From positions 2,046,001 through 2,110,000 of the forward strand of contig NZ_CP081495.1 in the NCBI RefSeq assembly GCF_025919725.1: a stretch of 64,000 nucleotides of DNA, read 5' to 3'. This stretch comes from Flavobacterium agricola (lineage in GTDB: Bacteria > Bacteroidota > Bacteroidia > Flavobacteriales > Flavobacteriaceae). The notes beneath the pieces were generated by a model. It did no database searches, had not been told where the DNA came from, and saw only the letters and a list, made by a program, of their open reading frames with translations. Positions within the stretch are counted from its first letter, which is position 1; every line of letters begins with the position of its first letter. Made by a program: the position numbers and the translations under genes. Shown here one piece after another: positions 17,764 to 27,284 of this stretch.

Positions 17764-18558
17764 TTAGTTACGGCTATTAATTTTTGACAACAAACGTAAA
17801 AATTCAATATATAACCAAACCAATGTAATTAGTAAGCCCATTGCAGCAAACCATTCCATAAACTTCGGTTGTTGTTTAGCTGCGCTATCTTCAATCAAAT
17901 CAAAATCTAAAAATAAGTTTAAAGCAGCAATAACAATTACAAATGCACTAAATCCGATGCTCATTAAAGATGATCCGTGGTGAAACATTTGAAAATTGAA
18001 TACTAAAGATGCGATAAAACTAATTAAATAATAAGTTGCAATAGCCAATGTTGCGGCAATAACCACATTTCTAAAAGTTTGGTTTACTTTTACAATTCTA
18101 AATTTGTATAAACCCAAACAAACTAAAAAGGTTACAAAAGTTCCTCCTACCGCTTGAATTACAATTCCTGGATATCTGGCCTCGAAAATAGCTGAAATAC
18201 CACCAATAAACAAACCTTCAAAAATGGCATAACCTGGTGCTAATTTACCAGATAAATGCGGTTTAAAGGCAGCTATTAAAACCAATACAAAACCAACAAT
18301 TGCTCCTCCAACAGTTAAAACAATTGGGTTATATCCTGAAGCAGTTAAATACCAAGTTGCAAAAGCACCAACCAACAATAAGGCCAATAAAATAAACGAT
18401 TTGTTTATTGTGCCCTGAATGGTCATGGTTCCGTTAGTTAAATCAATCGTATTGTATCTTTCAACCGTTTGTGATGCGTTAAAATCTGTTACACCACCTT
18501 GTTTCTCTTTCGTAAATTTGTCGTTTTTTAAAAACGGATTGTTCGAATTAAAGTTCAT
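17764..18558 (-). CDS. Bax inhibitor-1/YccA family membrane protein
   Basis: This 264-residue protein has seven membrane helices after a polar N-terminal region of about 50 residues. Conserved BI-1 family features include GYAIFEGLFIGGISAIFEARYPGIVIQAV in the middle and the Asp in LFLDFDLIED near the C terminus. The relatives are calcium-leak channels or regulators of membrane protein quality control (YccA inhibits FtsH in E. coli); the role here is unknown. It lies 33 bases downstream of pyk and could be read from the same transcript. Confidence 0.9.
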   Translation of the reverse strand: MNFNSNNPFLKNDKFTKEKQGGVTDFNASQTVERYNTIDLTNGTMTIQGTINKSFILLALLLVGAFATWYLTASGYNPIVLTVGGAIVGFVLVLIAAFKPHLSGKLAPGYAIFEGLFIGGISAIFEARYPGIVIQAVGGTFVTFLVCLGLYKFRIVKVNQTFRNVVIAATLAIATYYLISFIASLVFNFQMFHHGSSLMSIGFSAFVIVIAALNLFLDFDLIEDSAAKQQPKFMEWFAAMGLLITLVWLYIEFLRLLSKINSRN

Positions 18559-18591
18559 ATTTGGTTTTTCTAATTTTACTAAATATATAAA

Positions 18592-20025
18592 TTATTCTTC
18601 TATTTGTGATAAGCGTAATGTATTTACCATACCGCGATTTGCTACTGGCATAGCAGCTAAATTTACTAACATATCGCCAGCTTCAACATAACCTTTTTCT
18701 TTACAGATGCGGTTAATATCATCAATCGTATCATCAGTACTCCAAAATTTATCGTAATAAAAAGCAGTTACTCCGTACAACAAGTTTAATTGCGTTAAAA
18801 TGTGTTTGTTAGAAGTAAAAACTAATGTATGCGCTTTCGGACGCCAAGCAGAAACCTGAAACGCAGTGTACCCCGAATTGGTTAAGGTAGTAATTGCTTT
18901 GGCATCTGTTTCGTTAGCCATTGTTGCTGCATGATGACAAATGTGCTTAGTAATATAACGCTTGGTTTTAATTTGCACTTGGTTTTGAGGAATTTGAACC
19001 AAAGGTGAATCTTCTACGCTATAAATAATTTTTGCCATTGTTTGAATTACCTGAACTGGATAACTACCAACCGAAGTTTCGCCCGATAGCATTACAGCAT
19101 CAGCCCCATCCATAACCGAGTTAGCAACGTCGTTTACCTCAGCTCTTGTTGGAGTTAATGAAGTAATCATAGTTTCCATCATTTGCGTAGCAATAATAAC
19201 CGGAATACGTGCTGTTTTTGCACGAGCTACTAATTGCTTTTGGATTAAAGGCACTTCTTCTGCCGGAATTTCAACACCTAAATCACCACGTGCAACCATT
19301 AAACCGTCGCAATATTTAATAATTTCATCAATATTAGCAACTGCTTCTGGTTTTTCAATTTTAGCTACAATCGGAATTTTATATTCGGCATGTTCTGCAA
19401 TAATATTTTGTAAATCTTTTAAATCGTCACCCGTACGAACAAAAGAAAGTGCAATCCAATCTACTTTATTTTCAATAGCAAAAATGGCATCACGCACATC
19501 TTTTTCTGTTAAAGCTGGTAATGAAACTTTTGTATTAGGTAAGTTAACTCCTTTTTTAGATTTTAAAGGACCTCCTTGTACAACAACAGCTTTAACTTCT
19601 GTTTCGCGGTCAGTTTCAACTACTTCAAAAATAAGTTTACCGTCGTCTAATAAAATACGTTCTCCCGGATTTACATCTTTAGGAAATTGCTTGTAGTTCA
19701 TGTACACGCGCTCAGCAGATCCTAGAATATCTTCAGCTGTTGTAAATGTAATGTGATCGCCAGGATGAACAAAAACATCTTCTTTCATTACGCCAACGCG
19801 TAATTTAGGCCCTTGTAAATCAGCTAAAATAGATGTATTATATTCAAATTCTGCAGTTAATTCTCTAATAATATCTATACGTTCTTTAACGTCAGCATAA
19901 TCAGCATGCGAAAAGTTAATTCTAAAAACATTAACTCCAGCATCAATCATTTCTTTTATTGTTTCTCTAGAGCTACATGCTGGTCCTAGCGTAGCAACAA
20001 TCTTTGTTTTTTTTCTGTAAAGCAT
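18592..20025 (-). CDS. pyk: Pyruvate kinase
   Basis: This 477-residue glycolytic enzyme converts phosphoenolpyruvate and ADP to pyruvate and ATP. Visible features are KIVATLGPACSS near the N terminus, INFSHADY, the inserted B domain, the active-site block IVAKIEKPEAV and DGLMVARGDLGVEIP. The signature PVIIATQMMETMI and DVANSVMDGADAVMLSGET follow. The C-terminal domain lacks the extra PEP-utiliser domain. It starts one base after the stop of the IPExxxVDY gene, so both are in one operon. Confidence 0.97.
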   Translation of the reverse strand: MLYRKKTKIVATLGPACSSRETIKEMIDAGVNVFRINFSHADYADVKERIDIIRELTAEFEYNTSILADLQGPKLRVGVMKEDVFVHPGDHITFTTAEDILGSAERVYMNYKQFPKDVNPGERILLDDGKLIFEVVETDRETEVKAVVVQGGPLKSKKGVNLPNTKVSLPALTEKDVRDAIFAIENKVDWIALSFVRTGDDLKDLQNIIAEHAEYKIPIVAKIEKPEAVANIDEIIKYCDGLMVARGDLGVEIPAEEVPLIQKQLVARAKTARIPVIIATQMMETMITSLTPTRAEVNDVANSVMDGADAVMLSGETSVGSYPVQVIQTMAKIIYSVEDSPLVQIPQNQVQIKTKRYITKHICHHAATMANETDAKAITTLTNSGYTAFQVSAWRPKAHTLVFTSNKHILTQLNLLYGVTAFYYDKFWSTDDTIDDINRICKEKGYVEAGDMLVNLAAMPVANRGMVNTLRLSQIEE

Positions 20026-20026
20026 T

Positions 20027-20509
20027 TTAAAATAGTAGGTTGTTTATTGATACTAACGTATTTTTATCTAATTCATATATGGCGTCGAGCTCTTTTATTA
20101 CGTTTAGTTTAGAAATAAATTGCTGAACCGTTTCTGGCAGTAGCGCTTCTTCAACTTTAATAAAATAATCAACGGTGTCGTATTCTGGAATTAGAACAAT
20201 ATCGCTGTATGTATTTGTTAATACTAAGTTTATATCTGAATCAATGCGAGGCTCAGATTCAATTACCGATTTGTTGGCAATTAAGCTCCAAACAATGCGT
20301 TCGTTTTTGTCTTCAAATTTAAAAAAATCAAAATTGGTATGGGTGGCAAATTTTGATAAAGTTAATGGGATTAACTCTTTTTCTAGGTTTAATTGACCGT
20401 ATTTATTTACTAAATAAGCCAATTTATAATCTTCTAATGAAGTGTGAAGTGCAATAATATTAAAATCGTCTGATCCAAAATCATCAATATCTAATATGCT
20501 TACTGCCAT
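20027..20509 (-). CDS. IPExxxVDY family protein
   Basis: This 160-residue protein carries the naming motif as IPEYDTVDY near residue 102. It also has the conserved KFATHTNFDFFKFED and WSLIANKS segments. The family is restricted to Bacteroidota and has no known function. The gene almost always sits beside pyk, as here (one base apart), so a link to pyruvate kinase is a reasonable inference. No membrane segment or signal peptide is present. Confidence 0.88.
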   Translation of the reverse strand: MAVSILDIDDFGSDDFNIIALHTSLEDYKLAYLVNKYGQLNLEKELIPLTLSKFATHTNFDFFKFEDKNERIVWSLIANKSVIESEPRIDSDINLVLTNTYSDIVLIPEYDTVDYFIKVEEALLPETVQQFISKLNVIKELDAIYELDKNTLVSINNLLF

Positions 20510-20589
20510 TGTAATTTTTATTTAAAGATACGATTTATCTTTAACTTAATGAAAAGCGGCTAAAGTATTTAACCTTAATTTAATGAGAA

Positions 20590-21339
20590 TTAATGAGATG
20601 GCGGTTCTATAATATCTTGTAAAACAAAATAAGCGCGCTTAGAAGCAATTTCTTCGGCCTTTTTTTTAGAGGTTGCTCGGGCGCGAGCAACAATTTCGTT
20701 ATCAATTTTTAGCTTTACGCCAAAATATTTTACAGCTTCGTTACCGGTATCTTCAAAAACCTCGTAAAAAAAAGATTTTTTTTGTTTCTGACACCATTCT
20801 ATCAACAAGCTTTTGTAGCTAATAATTTTTCCTTCAAGCTTTTCAATATCTACATAAGGAACAATAACTTTTTCTTGAATAAAAGTTTTACAACGTTGGT
20901 AACCTAAATCAAGGTAAATAGCACCAACAAGGGCTTCGAACAAATTACCGTGAATATTTTCACTAAACTGCGAAGCTACAACTTTACTTTTAACATGATC
21001 TACCAAATGCAAAGATTTACCTAATGCATTTAAGTTTTCGCGGCTAACAATTTTAGAGCGCATTTTTGTTAAATAACCTTCATCTCCGGTAGGAACGGTT
21101 TCAAAAAGATGTGCTGCTATAATTAAGCCCAACATGGCATCTCCAAGAAATTCTAAACGTTCGTAATTATGCGCACGACCATTTTCATCGATTTTATTCA
21201 TTGATCGATGGGTAAAGGCACGCTTATAAATCTCTAAATTAATAGGATTGTCATTAATTATCTCCGTTATGGTTTTCAAAAAAATCCCGTCCTCAGGAGT
21301 ACGGGATTTATTTAAAAACAATTTCTTGAAAATATTCAT
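20590..21339 (-). CDS. rnc: Ribonuclease III
   Basis: This 249-residue double-strand RNA endonuclease processes rRNA precursors and structured mRNAs. The catalytic signature NYERLEFLGDAMLGL is in the N-terminal RNase III domain, with the second acidic pair in NLFEALVGAIYLDLG. A double-strand RNA-binding domain follows (KSLLIEWCQKQKKSFFYEV to KKKAEEIASKRAYFVL). It lies 12 bases downstream of fabF, in the acpP-fabF-rnc order usual in many bacteria. Confidence 0.96.
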   Translation of the reverse strand: MNIFKKLFLNKSRTPEDGIFLKTITEIINDNPINLEIYKRAFTHRSMNKIDENGRAHNYERLEFLGDAMLGLIIAAHLFETVPTGDEGYLTKMRSKIVSRENLNALGKSLHLVDHVKSKVVASQFSENIHGNLFEALVGAIYLDLGYQRCKTFIQEKVIVPYVDIEKLEGKIISYKSLLIEWCQKQKKSFFYEVFEDTGNEAVKYFGVKLKIDNEIVARARATSKKKAEEIASKRAYFVLQDIIEPPSH

Positions 21340-21351
21340 GAAATAATATTT

Positions 21352-22604
21352 CTATTTTTCGAATTTTTTAACCAAAACACAAGCATTGTGCCCCCCAAAA
21401 CCGAATGTATTGCTAATTGCAACTTTAACATCGCGTTTTTGTGCCTCGTTAAACGTAAAGTTTAATTTCGGATCAATGTTCTCATCATCTGTAAAGTGAT
21501 TAATGGTTGGCGGAACAATTCCGTTTTGAATAGCTAAAATACATGAAATTGCTTCAACCGCTCCAGTTGCACCTAATAAATGCCCGGTCATAGATTTTGT
21601 TGAGTTGATATTCATGTTATAAGCATGCTCGCCAAAAACAGCTAAAATAGCTTTAGATTCTGCAATATCTCCTAATGGAGTAGATGTTCCGTGCATGTTA
21701 ACTAAATCCACATCTTCTGGTTGTAAACCAGCATCACGTAAACAATTAATCATTACATTTTTAGCGCCTAATCCTTCTGGGTGAGGTGCAGTAATATGGT
21801 GCGCATCAGCTGACATACCGCCTCCGCCAATTTCACAATAAATTTTAGCACCACGAGCAACAGCGTGTTCGTATTCTTCTAAAACCAAAGCACCAGCTCC
21901 TTCTCCTAAAACAAATCCGTCACGGTCTTTATCCATTGGGCGCGATGCCGTTTTAGGATCGTCGTTACGTGTAGATAAGGCATGCATAGCATTAAAACCA
22001 CCCATTCCTGCAATTGTAACTGCTGCTTCAGAACCTCCGGTTAAAATAACATCTGCTTGTCCTAAACGGATGTAGTTAAATGCATCAATAATTGCATTTG
22101 TAGAAGATGCACAAGCCGAAACTGTTGTAAAGTTAGGCCGCGTAATCCGTATTTCATTGAAATTAAACCACCTGCAATATCAGCAATCATTTTAGGGATA
22201 AAGAAAGGATTGAATTTTGGTGTACCATTTCCTTCGTTAAAGGCAGTAACCTCGTCCTGAAACGTTTGTAAACCACCAATTCCTGAACCCCAAATAACAC
22301 CGGCACGGTCTAAATCAATTTTTTCTAAATCAAAGTTTGCATCGGTCATTGCTTCTGAGGCAGAAACCATAGCCAATTGTGCATAGCGGTCCATTTTACG
22401 TGCTTCTTTTCGGTCAATAAAATCTTCAGCTTTAAAGTTTTTAACCTCGCAAGCAAATTTTGTTTTAAAATTTGTAGCGTCAAAAAGCGTAATTGGGGCT
22501 GCACCACTTACTCCGTTTATTAATCCGTTCCAGAATTCTTGAATATTATTTCCAATCGGAGTTAATGCTCCAAGACCTGTAACTACAACTCTTCTCAATT
22601 TCAT
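21352..22604 (-). CDS. fabF: 3-oxoacyl-ACP synthase II, split by a 1-base indel
   Basis: This condensing enzyme elongates fatty acids from malonyl-ACP and is 417 residues when repaired, the usual length. The start at 22604 gives MKLRRVVVTGLGALTPIGNN. The frame breaks at about 22136-22138: minus-strand GGCC should be GGCCC, which restores YGLRGPNFTTVSACASSTNA. The indel is only a few residues before the catalytic Cys, so neither fragment alone would be active. Downstream are the two catalytic His blocks, MHGTSTPLGD and TFGFGGHNA. fabF is normally essential, so I infer a sequencing error. It follows acpP and precedes rnc. Confidence 0.9.
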
Positions 22605-22731
22605 AATTTGTAAAGGTATATTCCAAACAAAAAACCCATGTATAATCGTTGGCAATCATCATGGGAATGTTATTTATATTAATGACTTGTAATATCTACT
22701 AAAATAATAAAAGATAGTTAAAAATAATAAC

Positions 22732-22761
22732 ATCCATGCGATGATTTCGCATCGCATGGAT
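22732..22761 (-). promoter_or_regulatory. Strong hairpin between acpP and fabF
   Basis: A 12-bp stem (ATCCATGCGATG / CATCGCATGGAT) with a six-base loop, starting eight bases after the acpP stop. The following minus-strand sequence is T-rich but interrupted. It could be a partial terminator or an mRNA-stabilising element that keeps acpP expression above fabF. Confidence 0.55.
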
Positions 22762-22769
22762 TGAGGTTA

Positions 22770-23006
22770 TTATTTTTTAGCTTCTTCGATGTAAGAAATA
22801 GCTTGACCAACTGTAGCAATGTTTTCTGCTTGATCGTCTGGAATTTGAATATCAAATTCTTTTTCGAATTCCATGATAAGCTCAACAGTGTCTAATGAAT
22901 CAGCCCCTAAATCGTTAGTGAAACTTGCTTCAGCAACAACTTCGTTTTCGTCAACTCCTAATTTGTCAACGATAATAGCTTTTACTCTTGATGCAATGTC
23001 TGACAT
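22770..23006 (-). CDS. acpP: Acyl carrier protein
   Basis: This 78-residue acidic protein carries growing acyl chains on phosphopantetheine attached to Ser37 in GADSLDTVEL. The helical pattern and length are canonical. It is upstream of fabF in the same direction, with a strong hairpin between them. A TATTTTTG box on the minus strand at 23043-23036 may be its -7 element. Confidence 0.97.
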   Translation of the reverse strand: MSDIASRVKAIIVDKLGVDENEVVAEASFTNDLGADSLDTVELIMEFEKEFDIQIPDDQAENIATVGQAISYIEEAKK

Positions 23007-23204
23007 AATCTTTTAATTTTAAATTTAATTTGTGGCAAAAATAAAAAACTTTATCTTAATACCACATGAATTGTTTGATAAATAGTCGGAGCTAAGATAA
23101 AAATTAATTTTAAATGTAACGATAATTTTTATCATTTCTATTTTTTTATGCTTTTCTTTGTACTTGTTAACCTAAGTATTTATAAGGCTTTATATCTATT
23201 TTAT

Positions 23205-23768
23205 ATGAAAAACATAATCATTTTCGCATCAGGTAATGGAAGCAATGCAGAACAAATAATTTCGCATTTAAACCAAACAAAAACAGCAAAAGTTGATGCA
23301 ATTTTAACAAATAAAGCAAATGCGGGGGTACTTGAGCGTGCAAAAAGGCATCAAATTCCATCACATATTTTCTCAAAAACAGATTTAGAGAGCGGAAAAG
23401 TTTTAGAAATAGTAAATCAGTACAAACCCGATTTAATTGTTTTGGCTGGTTTTTTACTAAAATTTCCAGAACATATAATTAACGTATATCCAAACCAAGT
23501 AATAAATATACATCCAGCCTTGTTACCTAACTACGGAGGTAAAGGCATGTACGGCATGCACGTACATGATGCTGTTTTAGCAAATAAAGAATCGTACACG
23601 GGCATTACCATTCATTACGTGAACGAAAACTACGACGAAGGTGCAATTATTAAACAAGAAAAAGTTTTTGTAGGCGATTGTACCACGGCTGATGAAATTG
23701 CAACACGCATTCATCAACTCGAATACGAACATTTTCCAACAACTATAAACAAGCTATTAAGTGAGTAA
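23205..23768 (+). CDS. purN: Phosphoribosylglycinamide formyltransferase
   Basis: This 187-residue enzyme transfers a formyl group from 10-formyl-tetrahydrofolate to GAR in purine synthesis. Visible features are the GAR-binding loop IIIFASGNGSNAEQI at the N terminus, the catalytic region VINIHPALLPNYGGKGMYG and the conserved VHYVNENYDEG-like IHYVNENYDEGAII. I start at 23205 (MKNIIIFASG); the frame extends 19 codons upstream, but those residues precede the family start. It overlaps rnhA by eight bases. Confidence 0.95.
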   Translation: MKNIIIFASGNGSNAEQIISHLNQTKTAKVDAILTNKANAGVLERAKRHQIPSHIFSKTDLESGKVLEIVNQYKPDLIVLAGFLLKFPEHIINVYPNQVINIHPALLPNYGGKGMYGMHVHDAVLANKESYTGITIHYVNENYDEGAIIKQEKVFVGDCTTADEIATRIHQLEYEHFPTTINKLLSE

Positions 23769-24239
23769 TCCACAAATAATTATTTATACCGACGGATCTT
23801 CTCGAGGAAACCCGGGGCCGGGCGGTTACGGTGTTATTTTAGAGTTAGTAGGTACCAGCTACAATAAATCGTTCGCAGAAGGTTTTCGGTTAACCACCAA
23901 CAACCGCATGGAATTATTAGCTGTAATTGTTGGACTAGAAAAAATTACCAAACCCAAACAAAACATATTGGTTGTTTCTGACTCTAAATATGTGGTGGAT
24001 GCTGTAGAAAAAGGTTGGGTTTTTGGTTGGGAGAAAAAAGATTTTAAAGATAAAAAAATCCGGACTTATGGCAACGCTTTTTACACGTTTACAGACAACA
24101 TCAGGTTAAGTTTAAATGGATAAAAGGGCATAACAACCACCCGCAAAATGAGTATTGTGATAAAATTGCGGTAGAAGCTGCTTTAAGATCAAATTTAAAA
24201 CCCGATGTTTGGTACGAACAAAACGAAGCTAAAAATTAA
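23761..24239 (+). CDS. rnhA: Ribonuclease HI, split by a 1-base indel
   Basis: This RNase H removes RNA from RNA-DNA hybrids and is about 159 residues when repaired. Catalytic residues are seen in YTDGSSRGNPGPGGYG, NNRMELLAV and VVSDSKYVV. The frame breaks in the A run at 24052-24058. Adding one A gives KKNPDLWQRFLHVYRQHQVKFKWIKGH and then HPQNEYCDKIA to the stop at 24239. The unrepaired frame ends at 24123 and lacks the last His/Asp region. The start is a GTG inside the end of purN. Confidence 0.87.
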
Positions 24240-24292
24240 CTTTTTAAACCTGTTTTTTTAACATCATTAGCGCCTCAACTTAAATAAAATAC

Positions 24293-24323
24293 TTTGAGCA
24301 AATAATAAAAAGCTATATCTTTG
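24293..24323 (+). promoter_or_regulatory. Consensus promoter of the PfkB kinase gene
   Basis: TTTG (24293-24296), exactly 19 bases and TATCTTTG (24316-24323), a full Bacteroidota match, giving a leader of about 18 bases before the ATG at 24348. Confidence 0.75.
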
Positions 24324-24347
24324 CGTCTTATTTTCATGTAAATTAAA

Positions 24348-25277
24348 ATGAATAAATTACTTATAGTAGGGACAGTAGCTTTTGATGCTATTGAAACACC
24401 TTTCGGAAAAACAGACAAAATTTTAGGTGGTGCAGGAACTTATATTGGGTTATCTGCTTCACAATTAAACGTAAATTCAGCAATCGTTTCTGTAGTTGGT
24501 GGCGATTTCCCTCAAGAATATTTAGATTTATTAACAGCTAAAAACATTGACATTTCGGGTATTGAAGTGGTGAAAGAAGGAAAAACTTTTTTCTGGAGCG
24601 GCCGTTACCATAACGACATGAATTCTCGTGATACGTTAGAAACACAATTAAACGTTTTAGCTGATTTTAATCCGGTTGTACCTGCAAACTTTACAGATTC
24701 TGATGTAGTTATGTTAGGAAACTTACACCCGTTAATTCAAACCTCAGTTTTAAATCAATTAACAGCTAAACCAAAATTAGTAGTTTTAGATACTATGAAC
24801 TTTTGGATGGATTGTGCTTTACCAGAATTATTAGACGTAATTAAACGCGTGGACGTAATTACGATTAATGATGAAGAAGCACGTCAACTTTCTGGTGAAT
24901 ATTCATTAGTTAAAGCAGCGGCTAAAATTCATACAATGGGTCCAGAATTTGTTGTTATTAAAAAAGGAGAGCACGGCGCTTTGCTTTTCCATAACGAAAA
25001 TGTATTCTTTGCACCGGCTTTACCATTAAAAGAAGTTTTTGATCCAACAGGAGCAGGTGATACATTTGCTGGAGGTTTTTCTGGCTACATTGCTCAGAGC
25101 GAAAATATCTCGTTTGACAACATGAAAAATGCAATTATCTACGGTTCTACCTTAGCATCTTTCTGTGTTGAAAAGTTTGGTACAGAACGTATGGAAAACT
25201 TAACAAGCGACGAAGTAAAAGCACGCTTGCAACAATTTAAAGCTTTAACTCATTACGACATTGAGCTAACAAAATAA
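24348..25277 (+). CDS. PfkB-family carbohydrate or nucleoside kinase
   Basis: This 309-residue kinase has the PfkB fold. GGAGTYIGLSASQL lies near the N terminus, and the catalytic signature DPTGAGDTFAGGFSGY is near residue 233, with the base Asp in GAGD. IVIKKGEHGAL precedes it. The substrate (ribose, adenosine or another sugar) cannot be read from the sequence. It lies just upstream of purF in a purine-gene neighbourhood, so a nucleoside or ribose role is plausible. It has its own promoter and terminator. Confidence 0.9.
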   Translation: MNKLLIVGTVAFDAIETPFGKTDKILGGAGTYIGLSASQLNVNSAIVSVVGGDFPQEYLDLLTAKNIDISGIEVVKEGKTFFWSGRYHNDMNSRDTLETQLNVLADFNPVVPANFTDSDVVMLGNLHPLIQTSVLNQLTAKPKLVVLDTMNFWMDCALPELLDVIKRVDVITINDEEARQLSGEYSLVKAAAKIHTMGPEFVVIKKGEHGALLFHNENVFFAPALPLKEVFDPTGAGDTFAGGFSGYIAQSENISFDNMKNAIIYGSTLASFCVEKFGTERMENLTSDEVKARLQQFKALTHYDIELTK

Positions 25278-25282
25278 TTTAT

Positions 25283-25307
25283 AAGCCACCTTGTGTGGCT
25301 TTTTTTG
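25283..25307 (+). terminator. Intrinsic terminator of the PfkB kinase gene
   Basis: AAGCCAC / GTGGCTT hairpin with a five-base loop and a T run, just after the stop. Confidence 0.82.
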
Positions 25308-25341
25308 ACTATAAATACCAAAAACAAACAACACAACAACA

Positions 25342-27240
25342 ATGAGCGACGCATTAAAACACGAATGTGGAATTGCACTTTTACGATTAAAAAAACCGTT
25401 AGAATTCTATAAAGAAAAATACGGAACAGCTTTTTATGGCGTGCAAAAAATGTATTTATTACTAGAAAAACAACACAACCGCGGACAAGACGGAGCTGGT
25501 TTGGCTAGTATTAAATTTGACATGGAACCCGGAGCACGTTATATAAGCAGAATCCGCTCAAACCAAGCTGCGCCAATTCAAGATATTTTTAAACAAATTA
25601 ACGAACGCATCAATACCGATTTAGAACAAAATCCGGACAAAGCGAACGATGTAGCTTGGCAAAAAAACAACGTACCTTACATTGGCGAAGTATTTTTAGG
25701 CCACGTACGTTACGGAACTTTTGGTAAAAACTCAATAGAAAACGTACATCCATTTTTACGTCAAAACAACTGGATGCACCGCAATTTAATAGTTGCCGGA
25801 AACTTTAACTTAACCAATGTTAAAGAATTATTTAGCGATTTGGTACGTTTAGGACAGCATCCTAAAGAAATGGCAGATACGGTAACGGTTATGGAAAAAA
25901 TTGGTCATTTTTTAGATGACGAAGTAACCGATTTGTATTTAGAATGTAAAAACGAAGGTTTATCAAAACGCGAAGCTTCACCAGAAATAGCAAACCGTTT
26001 AGATATTGCTCGCATTTTACGTCGTGCCTCTAAAAACTGGGACGGTGGTTATGCCATGGCAGGTTTATTAGGGCATGGTGATGCGTTTGTAACGCGTGAT
26101 CCGGCAGGTGTACGTCCAGCATTTTATTATGAAGATGATGAAATTGTCGTGGTAACTTCTGAACGTCCGGTTATTCAAACCGTTTTTAACGTGCCCTACA
26201 ACGAAATTAAAGAAATTACCCCAGGGCATGCTTTAATTATTAAAAAAGACGGAACCGTAATTGACGCTAAAATTAGAGAACAATTACCTTTAAAAGCTTG
26301 TACTTTTGAAAGAATATATTTTTCTCGTGGAAATGATGCCCAAATTTACCAAGAACGCAAAGATTTAGGTAAATTAATCATGCCACAAGTTTTAGAAGCC
26401 ATAGATTTTGATACCGATAATTCGGTTTTTTCATACATTCCAAACACGGCAGAAACATCGTTTTTTGGTATGGTAAGCGCTGCACAAGATTTTTTAAATC
26501 AGCGTAAAATAAAAGCCATTTTAGAGAACCAAAACAACTTAAACGAAGATTTGTTGCAAGATGTACTTTCGGTTAAAATTCGTACAGAAAAAATAGCAAT
26601 TAAAGATGCAAAACTACGTACGTTTATTACCGAAGATTCATCACGTGATGATTTAGTTGCACACGTTTACGACGTAACTTATGGCGTAGTAAAACCAACT
26701 GACAACTTAGTTATTATTGATGATAGTATTGTGCGCGGTACTACATTAAAAAATTCGATTATAAAAATGCTAGATCGTTTACAGCCCAAACAAATTGTGG
26801 TTGTTTCATCGGCACCGCAAATTCGTTACCCGGATTGCTATGGGATTGATATGGCCAAGTTAGAAGGTTTAATTGCTTTTCAGGCAACCTTAGCGTTATT
26901 AAAAGAGCGCAACTTATATCATTTAATTGAAGAAGTTTATCAAAAATCTAAAGCGCAAGAAAATTTACCGGATGATGAGATTGTAAACCACGTAAAAACA
27001 ATTTACGAACCGTTTACAGATCAGGAAATTTCTGATAAAATAGCTGAATTGGTTACACCAAAAGATATTCAATCTCCGGTTAAAATTATTTTCCAATCGG
27101 TAAGCAACTTACATAAAGCTTGTCCAGATAATTTAGGTGATTGGTATTTTACGGGTGATTATCCTACAGCAGGCGGAAATCGCGTAGTAAATAAAGCTTT
27201 TATAAACTTTTACGAAGGCAACAACGACAGAGCTTATTAA
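25342..27240 (+). CDS. purF: Amidophosphoribosyltransferase
   Basis: This 632-residue enzyme catalyses the first committed step of purine synthesis, forming phosphoribosylamine from PRPP and glutamine. The nucleophile Cys is residue 9 in HECGIALLRL, so an eight-residue propeptide would have to be removed. LEKQHNRGQDGAGLAS and FLGHVRYGTFG belong to the glutaminase domain. The PRPP motif LVIIDDSIVRGTTLKNSI is in the C-terminal half. It is longer than the E. coli enzyme (about 505 residues), but the long form is, to my knowledge, common in this family of bacteria. Confidence 0.93.
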   Translation: MSDALKHECGIALLRLKKPLEFYKEKYGTAFYGVQKMYLLLEKQHNRGQDGAGLASIKFDMEPGARYISRIRSNQAAPIQDIFKQINERINTDLEQNPDKANDVAWQKNNVPYIGEVFLGHVRYGTFGKNSIENVHPFLRQNNWMHRNLIVAGNFNLTNVKELFSDLVRLGQHPKEMADTVTVMEKIGHFLDDEVTDLYLECKNEGLSKREASPEIANRLDIARILRRASKNWDGGYAMAGLLGHGDAFVTRDPAGVRPAFYYEDDEIVVVTSERPVIQTVFNVPYNEIKEITPGHALIIKKDGTVIDAKIREQLPLKACTFERIYFSRGNDAQIYQERKDLGKLIMPQVLEAIDFDTDNSVFSYIPNTAETSFFGMVSAAQDFLNQRKIKAILENQNNLNEDLLQDVLSVKIRTEKIAIKDAKLRTFITEDSSRDDLVAHVYDVTYGVVKPTDNLVIIDDSIVRGTTLKNSIIKMLDRLQPKQIVVVSSAPQIRYPDCYGIDMAKLEGLIAFQATLALLKERNLYHLIEEVYQKSKAQENLPDDEIVNHVKTIYEPFTDQEISDKIAELVTPKDIQSPVKIIFQSVSNLHKACPDNLGDWYFTGDYPTAGGNRVVNKAFINFYEGNNDRAY

Positions 27241-27252
27241 TAAATTCATAAT

Positions 27253-27282
27253 AAAAAACCGATGCTTTAACATCGGTTTTTT
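27253..27282. terminator. Bidirectional terminator between purF and the EnvC-like gene
   Basis: AAAAAACCGATG / CATCGGTTTTTT with a six-base loop, between convergent genes. Confidence 0.87.
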
Positions 27283-27284
27283 TA

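Noticed and set aside
23148..23204. Upstream extension of purN by 19 residues
   Set aside because: The extension is hydrophobic and unlike the family start; MKNIIIFASG is the canonical beginning.
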